A stretch of 64,000 nt of DNA. Source: RYN-230 sp963813975. Lineage in GTDB: Bacteria > Actinomycetota > Actinomycetes > Streptosporangiales > Streptosporangiaceae. Location: NCBI GenBank assembly GCA_963813975.1, contig CAWFAP010000008.1, forward strand, positions 186,001 through 250,000, written 5' to 3'. A program made the position numbers and the translations under genes. Positions 7,868-17,342 of this stretch are shown piece by piece (position 1 is the first letter of the stretch; each line of letters opens with the position of its first letter). The notes below the pieces were generated by a model. The model searched no databases. It had not been told where the DNA came from and saw only the letters and a program-made list of their open reading frames with translations.

Positions 7868-10284
7868 TTGTCAAACGGAGATACTGACCAAGAGCAGGAA
7901 TACATCTCCATGCTCTATGGCAGGCTCGACAACCTCCGGGACCGGGCGTCAGGCCGGTTGTCCAAGGTTTTGCTGGAGACCGGCGGCACGCCCGCGGCCA
8001 GGTCAGAACGTGACGCTTTCGTGGAGATGTACTCCCAGCGGATCACCCAGCTGGATGCGGCCGAGAACGGGCTGTGCTTTGGCCGGCTGGATCTGGCCGA
8101 GGGCGACCGGCGCTATATCGGCCGGATGGGCATTCTCGATGACACCTCCGATTACGAGGCACTGCTGGTGGACTGGCGCGCACCCGCGGCCCGCCCGTTC
8201 TATATCGCCACCGCTTTCACGCCCGAGGGCGTGCTGCGGCGCCGGCATATCCGCACCCGCCAGCGCAAGGTGACCGGGGTGGATGACGAGGTCCTCGACA
8301 TCGGTCCCGACGGCGAGGCCGGCCAGGAGCGGGCCGCCGGGCACGCCGGGCTGACCGGTGAGGCGGCCCTGATCGCGGCGCTGTCCGCCACCCGGACGGG
8401 CCGGATGGCGGACATCGTGGAAACCATCCAGGCCGAGCAGGACCTGATCATCCGCTCGCCGCACAACGGGGTGACGGTCGTCCAGGGCGCACCGGGCACC
8501 GGCAAGACCGCGGTGGCGCTGCACCGGGCCGCCTACCTGCTGTACACCTACCGGGAGCAGCTGTCCCGGCGGGGTGTGCTGATCGTCGGGCCGAACCCGA
8601 CCTTCCTCCGCTACATCGGGCACGTGCTGCCCTCGCTCGGCGAGACCGGGGTGGTGATGTCCACCATCAGCGACCTGTACCCGGGGATCAGCGCCCGGCG
8701 GGAGGAATCGCTGGAGACCGCGGAGATCAAGGGCCGGCACGCGATGGCCGGCGTGCTCGCCGCCGCGGTGCGGGACCGGGAAGAGCTGCCCGCCGAGCCG
8801 CTGGAGATCACGTTCGAGCGTGAGGTCCTGCGGCTGGACCGCAAGACCGTGCAGCGGGCCCGGGAACGCGCCCGGCGATCCCGCCGGCCGCACAACCAGG
8901 CCCGGCCGATCTTCGTCCGGGAGATCATGAATGCCCTGGTCCAGCAGGTCACCAGCAAGTTCACCGCCGGCCTGCGCGACGCCGACAAGCTGGTCGCCGA
9001 GATCCTCGGCGAGGAGGTCCCGGCCACCGACAGCACCGTGCTGGGCGCGGCCGACACCGAGGACATCCGCGCCGAACTGCGCGAGAATCCGCAGGTTCGG
9101 GCCGCGATCACCCGGCTGTGGCCGGTGCTGACCCCGCAGCGGCTGCTGGATGACCTGTTCGCCTCGCCGCGCCGGCTGGCCGCGGCCGCGCCCCGGCTGC
9201 CCGCGGCCGAGCGGGACCTGCTCCGCCGCGATCCCCGCGGCGGCTGGACACCCGCCGACGTGCCGCTGCTCGATGAGGCGGCCGAACTGCTCGGCGAGGA
9301 CGACCGGGCGGCCCGCAAGCGGGCCCGCCTGGAGCGCCAGCGGGAGGTCGCCTACGCCCAGGGGGTGCTGGACATCGTCTCCCGTGACCTGGAGGACGAC
9401 CCGGAAATCCTGATGGCCTACGACCTGCTCAACGCGGACCGGCTGGCCGGGCGGCACGAGGAGCTGAGCTACCTGACCACCGCGGAACGGGCCGCGGCCG
9501 ACCGGACCTGGGCGTTCGGGCACATCGTGGTGGATGAGGCCCAGGAGCTATCGGAGATGGCCTGGCGGATGCTGATGCGCCGCTGCCCGAGCCGGTCCAT
9601 GACGATCGCGGGTGACATCGCCCAGTCCTCCAACCCGGCCAGCGCGACGTCCTGGGACCAGGTGCTGACCCCGCACCTGGGCAACCGGTGGCGGCTGGAC
9701 CGGCTGACCATCAACTACCGGACCCCGGCGGAGATCATGGCCGTGGCCGCGGACGTGCTGGCCAAGATCGACGCGGACGTCGACATGCCCATGTCGGTGC
9801 GGGAGACGGGGACCACGCCGTGGCGGCAGGAGGTCAAGGCGGACGAGCTGGCCGACCAGCTGGCCGCGGCCGCGGTCCTCGAGGCAGCGGAGGCTGGCGG
9901 GCGGCAACGTCGCCGTGCTGGTCCCGCCGGCCCTGGCTCGGCGAGGTCACCGAGGCCGTGGCCGCCGCCCTGCGGGCCGGCGCGAACGGCTACCGCCCCG
10001 GCGGCCCCGGCGTGAACGGCGCAAGTCCCGGCGCCGGTCCGGACGGCGCGGCCGGGCAGGAGGGCCCGGACCTGGACGAGCAGGTCGTGGTGCTGACCGT
10101 CAGCCAGGCCAAGGGGCTGGAGTTCGACTCGGTGCTGATCGCCGACCCGGCCCAGATCCTGGGCGAGTCCCCGCGCGGCCTGAGCGACCTGTACGTGGCG
10201 ATGACCAGGGCCACCCAGCGGCTCGGCGTGGTCCATCCGGGCCCCGTCCCCGAGGTGCTGCACCGGCTCGCCCCCCGGGAATGA
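7868..10284 (+). pseudogene. helR: HelR/HelD-like RNA-polymerase-recycling helicase, interrupted by two frameshifts
   Basis: A superfamily 1 (UvrD-like) ATPase of the actinobacterial HelD/HelR type, which binds stalled or rifamycin-blocked RNA polymerase and releases it. It has an N-terminal helical arm region, Walker A GAPGTGKT at about residue 207, a long insert, Walker B VVDEAQE near residue 553, then motifs KGLEFDSVLIA and LYVAMTRATQRL. The TTG start at 7868 has AAGGAG 5 bases upstream. The first frame ends at 10015, but the C-terminal motifs lie in another frame ending at 10284. Reading suggests single-base insertions near 9890-9900 and 9932-9942; GGNVAVLVPPAL lies in the third frame between them. 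Undisrupted length would be about 805 residues. Either a sequencing error pair or a disabled gene; its stop overlaps the next ATG. Confidence 0.8.
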
Positions 10285-11858
10285 CCGCCCCGGTCCCGGG
10301 CATACCTGGCCCGAGCGAACCGCTCCCGGGCCCCGGCGGACTGCTCCCGGGCCCTAACGAAACGCTCCCGGGCACTTCGGATCGGAGCGTCCCGGCCCCG
10401 GGAATTCCCACGTTCTGGGACGCGGCGCAGATCCGCCAGGTCAGCCACCAGGTGGCCGACCTGGTCGCCGACTACCTGACCGGCCTGCCGGACGGGCCGG
10501 CCCACCAGCCGCCGCCCCGCGGCCTGGTCGAGGCCATGCGCGCCGCCGAGTGGGCCGAGCAGGGCGAGCCCCCCGGCGCGGTGCTCGCGGAGTTCGCCGC
10601 GCACATCGCGCCGTACCCGTTCGGTAACGGGCACCCGGGCTTCGCGGCCTGGGTCAACTCGCCCCCGCATCCGCTCGGGGTGCTGGCCGAGGCGCTCGCC
10701 GCAGCCATGGATCCCAGCGTGGCGGGCGGCAATCACGCCGCCGTGCACCTGGAGCATCAGGTCATCCGCTGGCTCGCCGGTCTGCTCGGCTGGCCCGCCG
10801 GGTACTCCGGCCAGCTGGTCAGCGGCGGCTCCGCCGCCACGCTGACCGCGCTCGCGGTGGCCCGGCACCGGGCCGCGGCCCGGGCCGGCACCGACGACCG
10901 CCGGGACGGGCTGGCCGGCCTGGCGGGCCGGCTGGTGCTCTACGCGGGCACCGAGAGCCACAGCTGCGTCACCAAGGCCGCCGAGGTACTCGGCCTCGGC
11001 TCGGCCAGCATCCGGGTGGTGCCCTGCGACCGGGAGCACCGGATGCGGCCGGGCGAGCTCGAGCGGCTGGTGCTGGCCGACCGGGACGCGGGGAAACTCG
11101 CCGTCGCGGTGGTAGCCACCGCGGGCACCACCAACACGGGCGCGATCGACCCGCTCTCCGAGATCGCCGATGTCTGCGACCGGCACGCCCTGTGGCTGCA
11201 CGTGGACGGGGCATACGGGGCCCCGCCGGTCCTGCTGCTGGACGGGTTCGAGACCGCCCGCGACGGCCTGGCCCGGGCGGACAGCCTGGCGGTCGACGCG
11301 CACAAGTGGCTGTACGCGCCGGTGGACGCCGGCCTGGTGCTGATCCGGGACGGTGGCCTGGCCCGCGACACGTTCACCCTGGTGCCGGCGTACCTGCGGA
11401 CCGATGGGGACGAGGACGGCCCGGGCGGCCCGGTGTGGTTCTCGGAGTACGGGCTCGAGCAGACCCGCCCGTTCCGGGCGCTCAAGGTCTGGATGCAACT
11501 GCGCCACCTGGGCCGGGACGGCTACCGGCGGCTGATCGCCGCCGACCTGGCCACGGCGGCGGAATTGCGCCGCGCGGCCGAGGGGGCGGCGGATTTCGAG
11601 CTGCTGGCCAGCGGGCTCAGCGTGGTCTGCTTCCGGCACCGGCCCGGCGGGATGGACCCGGACCGGCTCGATGAGCACAACCAGGCCGTGCTCAAGGCCG
11701 TCCAGCTGGGCGGCCGGACATTCCTGGCGGGCACCACCGTGGACGGCGTCTTCGCGCTGCGCGCCTGCATCGTGAACCCGGGCCTGACCAGCGCCCGGGT
11801 GCCGGTCCTGCTGGATGACGTCCGCGACTGCGCCGCGAAGCTGCTCGGTGCTGCCTGA
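10281..11858 (+). CDS. Pyridoxal-phosphate-dependent amino acid decarboxylase (group II)
   Basis: A 525-residue fold-type I PLP enzyme of the aromatic-L-amino-acid/glutamate decarboxylase family. The Schiff-base lysine is Lys342 in DAHKWLY; the substrate-binding HVDGAYG and the SGGSAATLTAL phosphate-binding region are present. ATG 10281 overlaps the helicase stop (ATGA). Residues 1-45 are a poorly conserved Pro/Gly-rich extension built from imperfect repeats of a CTCCCGGGCC sequence; the conserved fold begins around TFWDAAQIRQ. It removes the alpha-carboxyl group of an amino acid; tryptophan, tyrosine or a related aromatic is likely but not certain. Confidence 0.88.
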   Translation: MTAPVPGIPGPSEPLPGPGGLLPGPNETLPGTSDRSVPAPGIPTFWDAAQIRQVSHQVADLVADYLTGLPDGPAHQPPPRGLVEAMRAAEWAEQGEPPGAVLAEFAAHIAPYPFGNGHPGFAAWVNSPPHPLGVLAEALAAAMDPSVAGGNHAAVHLEHQVIRWLAGLLGWPAGYSGQLVSGGSAATLTALAVARHRAAARAGTDDRRDGLAGLAGRLVLYAGTESHSCVTKAAEVLGLGSASIRVVPCDREHRMRPGELERLVLADRDAGKLAVAVVATAGTTNTGAIDPLSEIADVCDRHALWLHVDGAYGAPPVLLLDGFETARDGLARADSLAVDAHKWLYAPVDAGLVLIRDGGLARDTFTLVPAYLRTDGDEDGPGGPVWFSEYGLEQTRPFRALKVWMQLRHLGRDGYRRLIAADLATAAELRRAAEGAADFELLASGLSVVCFRHRPGGMDPDRLDEHNQAVLKAVQLGGRTFLAGTTVDGVFALRACIVNPGLTSARVPVLLDDVRDCAAKLLGAA

Positions 11859-11934
11859 TCGGTGCTGCCTGATCAGTGCTGCCTGATCAGTGCCGGCTGA
11901 TCAGTGCCCGGCTGGATCAGTGCCGGCCGAGCAG
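11849..11934. repeat. Six imperfect 14-bp tandem repeats spanning the 3' ends of two convergent genes
   Basis: Units such as TGCTGCCTGATCAG (11863-11876 and 11877-11890 are identical) are repeated six times with small changes, one being 16 bases long. The array includes the decarboxylase stop (11856-11858) and the stop of secA2 (11917-11919). Repeat expansion may have moved the stop codons. Confidence 0.85.
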
Positions 11935-14265
11935 GCGGCTGATCGACTTCACCGCGCGGCCGAAGTCGGTCCCGAACGGGTTGTCCTGCACCACGTAGGT
12001 CCAGGTGGCGCTGGGCCGGGCCAGCCCGCCGGCGGCCAGGTCGGCCCCGTCCGCGGTGATCGTGATGGTCTGGAAGGCGTGCCCGGTCAGTGCGGTGACG
12101 TCGTCGCGGAACTGGCTGAACAGCCGGGTCATCTCCCGGTTGTACTCCTCAACCGGGTTGAGCGACGCGCCGAACGGATTCGGGCCGTGCCCGAGTGCCC
12201 GCAGGTTGATGCCCTCACGCAGGTCGGCGGCCTGCTCCAGGTACTCGGCCCAGGCCTGGTCCAGCTGGGCCAGGCTGATCTGACGGGCCGCCTCGACGAG
12301 GACGTCCTCGGGGACGTTCTCGCGCAGCGCGGCGGCCCGCTCGGGGAAGGACTCCGCCAGCGTGCGCAGCGCGATATCCGTCCGCAGCAGCTCGTCGCGA
12401 TGTCTCAGCACGGTGCGCCGCTGGTCCTCCAGGAGCGTGTTGTAGCGCCAGGTATCCCGGTGGATCTGCAGGTGCACTCCCTCGGCCACCCGCTGGGCGT
12501 GGCCGACCGTCCAGTACGCCTTCGGGTCGGTCACCCGGCCGTCCGGCCCCTCGTCGGGGACCGGCGGGGCTTCCGGCACGCAGGTGGTGATCAGCTCGTC
12601 CTCCATGCTGAGGAAGAACACCGAGCCGCCCGGATCGCCCTGGCGTCCGGACCGGCCGCGGAGCTGGTCGTCCAGCCGGCTGCTGGCGTGCCGCCCCATG
12701 CCGATCACCAGCAGGCCACCCAGCCCGGACACCTTGTCCCGGTCTTCGTGACTGCCGTCTCCCTGGCTGCCGTCCTCCTGACCGCCGTCGCTGCGCGTGC
12801 CGCCGAGCCGGATGTCGGTGCCCCGGCCGGCCATCTGGGTGGAGACCGTGATCGCTCCCAGCGCGCCGGCCTCGGCGACGATCGCCGCCTCGTGCGCGTC
12901 GTTCTTGGCGTTGAGGACGACGCAGGATAGCCCGGCCTGGCTCATCCGCTCTGCGAGCCGCTCGGACTCCGCCACGTCGAGCGTGCCGATGAGGACCGGG
13001 CGGCCGGTCGCGTGCGTGTCGGCCACCTGGCTGACGACCGCGTCTTCCTTCTCGGCCGCGGTCTGGTAGAGCCGGTCTGGCTCGTCCTCGCGGACGCAGG
13101 GCAGGTTCGGCGGGATGGCCGCGATCTCCAGCCCGTAGAACTCCCGCAGCTGCTCGCCCACCGCTATCGCGGTGCCGGTCATCCCGCAGGCCACCGGATA
13201 GCGCCGGACCAGGGCCTGGATCGTGATGCTGTCCAGGATCTGGCCGCTCTCGCTGGCCCGCAGTCCCTCCTTCGCCTCGACCGCCGCGTGCAGGCCGTCC
13301 GGCCAGCGCTGCCGCCGGGCCACCCGGCCGCGCGAGACGCTGATCAGCTGGATCCGGTCGTCCCGGACGATGTAGTCCACGTCCCGCTGGAGCAGGGCCC
13401 GGGCGTGCAGCGCCACGTTGAGCTGGGTGAGGATGTCCAGGTTCTGCTGGGCGTAGAGGTTGATCCCGCCCAGGGCCTGCTCCGCGACGCGGGCGCCCGC
13501 GTCGGTAAGGAACACGTTGCGGCGCTCGTCGTCCACTTCGTAGTGCAGCCGGGGCAGCAGGCGCCCGGCGATCTCGGCCATCTCCCGCCCGGAATCGGCC
13601 GCCCCGGCCGAGCCGGCCAGCACCAGGGGCACCAGCGCCTCGTCCACCAGCACCGAGTCGGCCTCGTCGATGAGGATCACGTCCGGCTCGGTGGTGACCC
13701 GGTCGGCCACGCTGGTGGCCAGCCGGTCGCGGAGCACGTCGAAGCCGATCTCGCTGGCTGACCCGTAGCAGACGTCCGCGCCGTAGGCCCGCCGCCGCTC
13801 ATCCGGGGTGGACACCTGGGTGACCCAGCCGACGCTGACCCCGAGCAGGTCATACACCGGGCCCATCCACTCCGCGTCCCGCCGGGCCAGGTAGTCGTTC
13901 ACCGACATGACCTGGACGCGGTGCCCGCGGCGGACGTAGCCGGCGGCGGCCAGCGCGCCGGACAGCGTCTTGCCCTCCCCCGTCGCCATCTCGGCGACCT
14001 GGCCGGAGAGCATGGCCAGCGTGCCGAGCAGCTGGACGTCGAACGGGCGCTCCCCCAGCGCGCGGCGGGCCGCCTCCCGGCCCAGCGCGCAGATCTCCGC
14101 GTCGTCCGTGGCCTTGACCGCCGCCGCGGTCAGCCCGGCGTTATCGAGCCCGCGCAGCGCCTCCTCCCGCCCGGCGATGCCGGGAAGGAGTTCCTCGTAG
14201 CTGCCCAGGCTGGCCGATCCGGGCTTCTGCAGGAAGCGCCGCATGCGCGAGCGCAGCCCGCTCAC
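11917..14265 (-). CDS. secA2: Accessory preprotein translocase ATPase SecA2
   Basis: A 782-residue SecA family motor. The Q motif and Walker A MATGEGKT (about residue 94) are followed by a DEAD-type box LIDEADSVLVDEA, a preprotein cross-linking domain, the helical scaffold region with CGMTGTA, and motif VI-like QMAGRGTDI and GRSGRQGDPG. The housekeeping SecA C-terminal zinc-binding tail is absent and the protein is shorter than SecA1 (about 900 residues), matching the accessory SecA2 group. GTG 14265 overlaps the stop of the upstream TetR gene (GTGA). It should drive export of a subset of proteins through SecYEG. No secY2 or obvious client is adjacent. Confidence 0.88.
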   Translation of the reverse strand: MSGLRSRMRRFLQKPGSASLGSYEELLPGIAGREEALRGLDNAGLTAAAVKATDDAEICALGREAARRALGERPFDVQLLGTLAMLSGQVAEMATGEGKTLSGALAAAGYVRRGHRVQVMSVNDYLARRDAEWMGPVYDLLGVSVGWVTQVSTPDERRRAYGADVCYGSASEIGFDVLRDRLATSVADRVTTEPDVILIDEADSVLVDEALVPLVLAGSAGAADSGREMAEIAGRLLPRLHYEVDDERRNVFLTDAGARVAEQALGGINLYAQQNLDILTQLNVALHARALLQRDVDYIVRDDRIQLISVSRGRVARRQRWPDGLHAAVEAKEGLRASESGQILDSITIQALVRRYPVACGMTGTAIAVGEQLREFYGLEIAAIPPNLPCVREDEPDRLYQTAAEKEDAVVSQVADTHATGRPVLIGTLDVAESERLAERMSQAGLSCVVLNAKNDAHEAAIVAEAGALGAITVSTQMAGRGTDIRLGGTRSDGGQEDGSQGDGSHEDRDKVSGLGGLLVIGMGRHASSRLDDQLRGRSGRQGDPGGSVFFLSMEDELITTCVPEAPPVPDEGPDGRVTDPKAYWTVGHAQRVAEGVHLQIHRDTWRYNTLLEDQRRTVLRHRDELLRTDIALRTLAESFPERAAALRENVPEDVLVEAARQISLAQLDQAWAEYLEQAADLREGINLRALGHGPNPFGASLNPVEEYNREMTRLFSQFRDDVTALTGHAFQTITITADGADLAAGGLARPSATWTYVVQDNPFGTDFGRAVKSISRLLGRH

Positions 14266-14993
14266 GCCCCGCCCCCGTCCAGGGCGGCAGAGCCACCGCG
14301 CCCGTCCTGGTCGGCCGGCTCACCGCGCCTGTCCTGGTCGGCCGGCGCACCGCGCCTGTCCTGGTCGGCCGGCTCACCGGCCCCGTTCTGGGCCGCACCC
14401 GGCACCCCGCGCAACGCCGCGATCCCCTCATCCAGGGCCACTTCGAGGTGCGCGATCTCGCCCGTGGCCAGCATGATCAGCACTCCGCCCTGGAGGCCGG
14501 CCAGCAGCGCGGCCGCCCGCCGGTCCGCATCCATCGAAGACTCGATGTCGCCACTCGCCTGCATAGTGCGGATACCGTCGGCGATCTTTCGCTGCCACCG
14601 GCGGAAGAGCCCGACCACCACCTCCTGGTGCTCCGGCGACCCCGGCCCGAGCTGGGAGGTGAGCACGGCCAGCGGGCAGGACTGCCCCTGGGCCCGGTAG
14701 CGCTCGACGACCCGGTCCCGCCAGGCCTGCCAGGCCTGCCAGGAGGTCAGCTGGTCGATCGCGGGCTGCTGGTCCTCGAGCACCCGGTCCGCCTCGTGCT
14801 GGGCCACGGCGGCGAGCAGCTGGGTGCGGCCGTCCGGGAAGTAGTGGAACAGCTGGCTCTTGCTGGTGCTGGTGGTCTCGCACACGTCGTCCAGTGACGT
14901 GCCCGCCACCCCGCGCTCCCGGAACAGCTCCGCCGCCCCGGCCACGATCCGCTGCCGGGTAGCCAGCCCCTTCCGGGTCAGCGTCGTACCCAT
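14262..14993 (-). CDS. TetR/AcrR family transcriptional regulator
   Basis: A 243-residue TetR-type repressor. The N-terminal HTH is clear: RIVAGAAELFRERGVAGTSLDDV then STSKSQLFHYF. ATG 14993 has GGAGG 5 bases before it. The C-terminal 45 residues are an unusual repetitive tail (see the 27-bp repeat) outside the ligand-binding fold. It overlaps secA2 by a GTGA junction and is divergent from the SDR gene at 15208, with several dyad sequences between; the simplest reading is that it represses the SDR gene and its own operon, which includes secA2. Confidence 0.88.
   Translation of the reverse strand: MGTTLTRKGLATRQRIVAGAAELFRERGVAGTSLDDVCETTSTSKSQLFHYFPDGRTQLLAAVAQHEADRVLEDQQPAIDQLTSWQAWQAWRDRVVERYRAQGQSCPLAVLTSQLGPGSPEHQEVVVGLFRRWQRKIADGIRTMQASGDIESSMDADRRAAALLAGLQGGVLIMLATGEIAHLEVALDEGIAALRGVPGAAQNGAGEPADQDRRGAPADQDRRGEPADQDGRGGSAALDGGGA
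14304..14384 (-). repeat. Three 27-bp tandem repeats inside the TetR gene
   Basis: Three copies (14304-14330, 14331-14357, 14358-14384) of a unit starting GTCCTGGTCGGCCGG encode nine-residue repeats of the form GEPADQDRR at the extreme C-terminus of the regulator. The copies are in frame and nearly identical, which points to recent slippage duplication. Confidence 0.85.
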
Positions 14994-15129
14994 CCGTCCT
15001 CCGCATCCAGCCCCACCACACCCGCCCGCACCAGCCGGGCTGACCAAGCCGCCTGGCCCGCGCGAGCCCGGACCGGCCAGGCCTGCGCTCGCACCACGGC
15101 AGGTCTCCAATCTCGCACAACCCGCCGAC

Positions 15130-15190
15130 TGGACTTGACGGTCCACTTTCTCGGCCGTACAGTTCCGGCTGTTTGAACTATACAGTCCAA
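15130..15190. promoter_or_regulatory. Cluster of dyad operators between the TetR and SDR genes
   Basis: Three inverted repeats lie in the divergent intergenic region: TGGAC-N6-GTCCA (15130-15145), ACAG-N6-CTGT (15159-15172) and the 18-bp near-palindrome TTGAACTATACAGTCCAA (15173-15190, 14 of 18 bases symmetrical). The last ends 17 bases before the SDR start codon. These are the likely binding sites of the adjacent TetR protein. Confidence 0.6.
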
Positions 15191-15207
15191 TCTTCGGGAG
15201 ACCTGAC

Positions 15208-15963
15208 ATGACTGCTGAGCTCAAGGGGCGGACCGCCCTGGTCACCGGGTCCACCAACGGCATCGGCCAGGGCGTCGCGCAGGCCCTGGCCGCCGCGGGC
15301 GCGCACGTGATTGTGCACGGCCGGGATGCGGCCCGCGGGGCCCGGGTGGTGGAGGCCATCACCAGCGCGGGCGGCGCGGCCGGATTCCTCGCCGCCGACC
15401 TGGCCGAAGGGTCGGGCGCCATTACCCGGCTGGCGGCCCGCGCGGCCGAACTCGCGGGCGGCCCCATCGACATCCTGGTCAACAACGCGGCCTACCTGGT
15501 CGGCCAGACCGCTACCACGGACACCACAGAGGCCATGATCGACGCGGCCCTCGCGGTCAGCGTCAAGGCGCCGATCCTGCTCGCCGCGGCCCTGGTCCCG
15601 GGGATGACCGAGCGCGGCGGCGGGGTGATCATCAACATGGGCTCGATCAACGGGACCACCGGGATGGCCAAGGCCGCGCTGTACAGCAGCACGAAGTCCG
15701 CAGTCCATGGGCTGACCCGGGCCCTGGCCGCCGAGTACGGCCCGGCGGGCATCCGGGTCAACGCGATCGCCCCGGGCCCCACGCTGACCGACATCACCCA
15801 GGCCCACCGGGAGTTCCTGGACCCGTTGATCGCGACCTTGCCGTCCCGCGCCTACAGCACCCCAGCCCAGATCGGCGCGACCGCCGTGTTCCTGGCCAGC
15901 GACGACGCCGCCAACATTCACGGCGCCGTCATCCCCGTAGACGGCGGCTTCACCGCCATCTAA
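15208..15963 (+). CDS. SDR family oxidoreductase
   Basis: A 251-residue classical SDR with TGSTNGIG at residues 14-21, NNAA, a catalytic Ser in NMGSINGT, and YSSTKSA carrying the Tyr and Lys; it ends with VDGGFTAI. ATG 15208 has GGGAG upstream. It is divergent from the TetR regulator and isolated, closed by a strong hairpin, so it is probably the main regulated target. The substrate is unknown; a TetR-controlled lone SDR commonly detoxifies a small carbonyl or quinone. Confidence 0.9.
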   Translation: MTAELKGRTALVTGSTNGIGQGVAQALAAAGAHVIVHGRDAARGARVVEAITSAGGAAGFLAADLAEGSGAITRLAARAAELAGGPIDILVNNAAYLVGQTATTDTTEAMIDAALAVSVKAPILLAAALVPGMTERGGGVIINMGSINGTTGMAKAALYSSTKSAVHGLTRALAAEYGPAGIRVNAIAPGPTLTDITQAHREFLDPLIATLPSRAYSTPAQIGATAVFLASDDAANIHGAVIPVDGGFTAI

Positions 15964-15977
15964 CCCGTCAATCGGTT

Positions 15978-16021
15978 ACTGTTCGATGTTTTGCCCTCAG
16001 GCGGGCAAAACATCGAACAGT
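15978..16021. terminator. Perfect 19-bp hairpin between convergent genes
   Basis: ACTGTTCGATGTTTTGCCC (15978-15996) and its exact complement (16003-16021) are separated by the six bases TCAGGC. No T-run follows on either strand. Its position 15 bases after the SDR stop and 167 before the methyltransferase stop fits a bidirectional terminator, although the AT-rich stem is unusual in this genome. Confidence 0.75.
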
Positions 16022-16187
16022 TAATGACCGACTGGCCACACCAGGAGAGACGGGGCCGATGCTGGTCCTCCACTGAGGCCGCCCCCGGTGCCAATGTGAC
16101 TGGCGTGACTGCAGGGCTGGCCTATCCCGCCGCTCCCCGTCCGCAGCCGGAGGTTACATCCCTGGGGGTCGCCTCGGCGGGGAGCCG

Positions 16188-17228
16188 TCACGCCGGGCTG
16201 GGGCTCGCGTGGTGACCGGGGTCGCCCGGGCCCGGCCCGGCGTGCCCCGGCCCGGCCGGACCCACCTCGGCCGGCCCCGGCGAAGCGTGGGTGAGCGCGT
16301 CCCGGATCGCCTCGCCGAGGGCCCGGGCCACGGGCGGCGGGAACGCGTTGCCGACCTGCCGGTACGCGGCGGTCTTCCGCCCCGAGAACTCCCATGAGTC
16401 CGGGAAGCCCTGCAGCCGGGCGACCATCCGGACCGTCAGCTTCGGCCGCTGGCCCGCCGGGAACAAGGGACCAGGCGCCTCATCGCCGATGCCCAGCCCG
16501 TCCACGCCGAGCCCTTTCCACGCCTCGCGGGCCCGGGTGGGGCCCAGGTCCGGGCCGCCGTGCTTCTTGCTGCCGCCGACGATGGTGGGGGCGATTCCCT
16601 GGGCGCCCCGCGCCCAGTCCGCCGTGCCCGGCCAGCCGCGCGCGCCCATCAGGTCGGCCAGCATGCCGCCCACCGTGGGCGGCGGCCCGGCGGCCGCCTC
16701 GGGCCACCGGAACCAGGAGGCCCACGGCTGCCTCACCGCGACCAGCACGAACCGGGGCCGCAGCTGGGGCACCCCGTGCTGGCTGGCCTGCACCACGTCC
16801 CACCAGGTCTGGTAGCCCAGGTCGTGCAGCTGCTCGAGGACCTGGGTCCGGTAGCCGTCGAACCGGGTGGCCGCGAGACCCCGCACGTTCTCCAGCAGCA
16901 CCGCCCGCGGGCCGATCTCCCCGACCAGGCGCAGCGCCTGCGGGAACAGGTCCCGCTCGTCGTCCCGGCCGAGCTGCTTGCCGGCGATGGAGAACGGCGG
17001 GCAGGGCACGCCGCCGGAAAACAGATCGACGCCCGCGAACCCGCGGCCGTCCACGTTGGCCACGTCGTCTTCGATGACCTTCCACGCGTCGCCCCGGTTG
17101 CGGCGCAGCGTCTCGCAGGCGGCGGCGTCCAGCTCGACCACGGACTCGTGCGTGAACCCGGCTTGCTCCAGCCCGAGGGCCTGCCCGCCGGCCCCGGCGC
17201 AGATCTCCAGGGAGGTCAGCTCGTCCAC
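16188..17228 (-). CDS. DNA (cytosine-5-)-methyltransferase of a type II restriction-modification system
   Basis: A 346-residue m5C methyltransferase. Motif I is LEICAGAGGQALGL near the N-terminus, motif IV PCPPFS with the catalytic Cys, motif VI ENVRGL, motif VIII LRPRFVLV, and motif X QVGNAFPPPVA near residue 300. The target-recognition region lies between about 190 and 275. The last 35 residues are a Pro/Gly/Ala-rich tail. GTG 17228 follows GAGGGG. It lies 114 bases downstream of the NgoMIV-like endonuclease gene on the same strand and should protect that enzyme's site, predicted GCCGGC. Confidence 0.9.
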   Translation of the reverse strand: MDELTSLEICAGAGGQALGLEQAGFTHESVVELDAAACETLRRNRGDAWKVIEDDVANVDGRGFAGVDLFSGGVPCPPFSIAGKQLGRDDERDLFPQALRLVGEIGPRAVLLENVRGLAATRFDGYRTQVLEQLHDLGYQTWWDVVQASQHGVPQLRPRFVLVAVRQPWASWFRWPEAAAGPPPTVGGMLADLMGARGWPGTADWARGAQGIAPTIVGGSKKHGGPDLGPTRAREAWKGLGVDGLGIGDEAPGPLFPAGQRPKLTVRMVARLQGFPDSWEFSGRKTAAYRQVGNAFPPPVARALGEAIRDALTHASPGPAEVGPAGPGHAGPGPGDPGHHASPSPA

Positions 17229-17342
17229 GGTCCGCCCCTCATCCTGTGTCCCTCACGCTGGGCCCCATCAACCGCGGCCCTCCCGCCCTCATCTTCCGCC
17301 GATTGTGCCCGCAGGCACCGTCAGTTCGCTTGTCCCACGCCG

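Noticed and set aside
9990..11678. 562-codon open frame antisense to the decarboxylase
   Set aside because: The plus strand encodes a complete PLP enzyme with its lysine motif; the antisense product has no recognisable domain and low-complexity composition.
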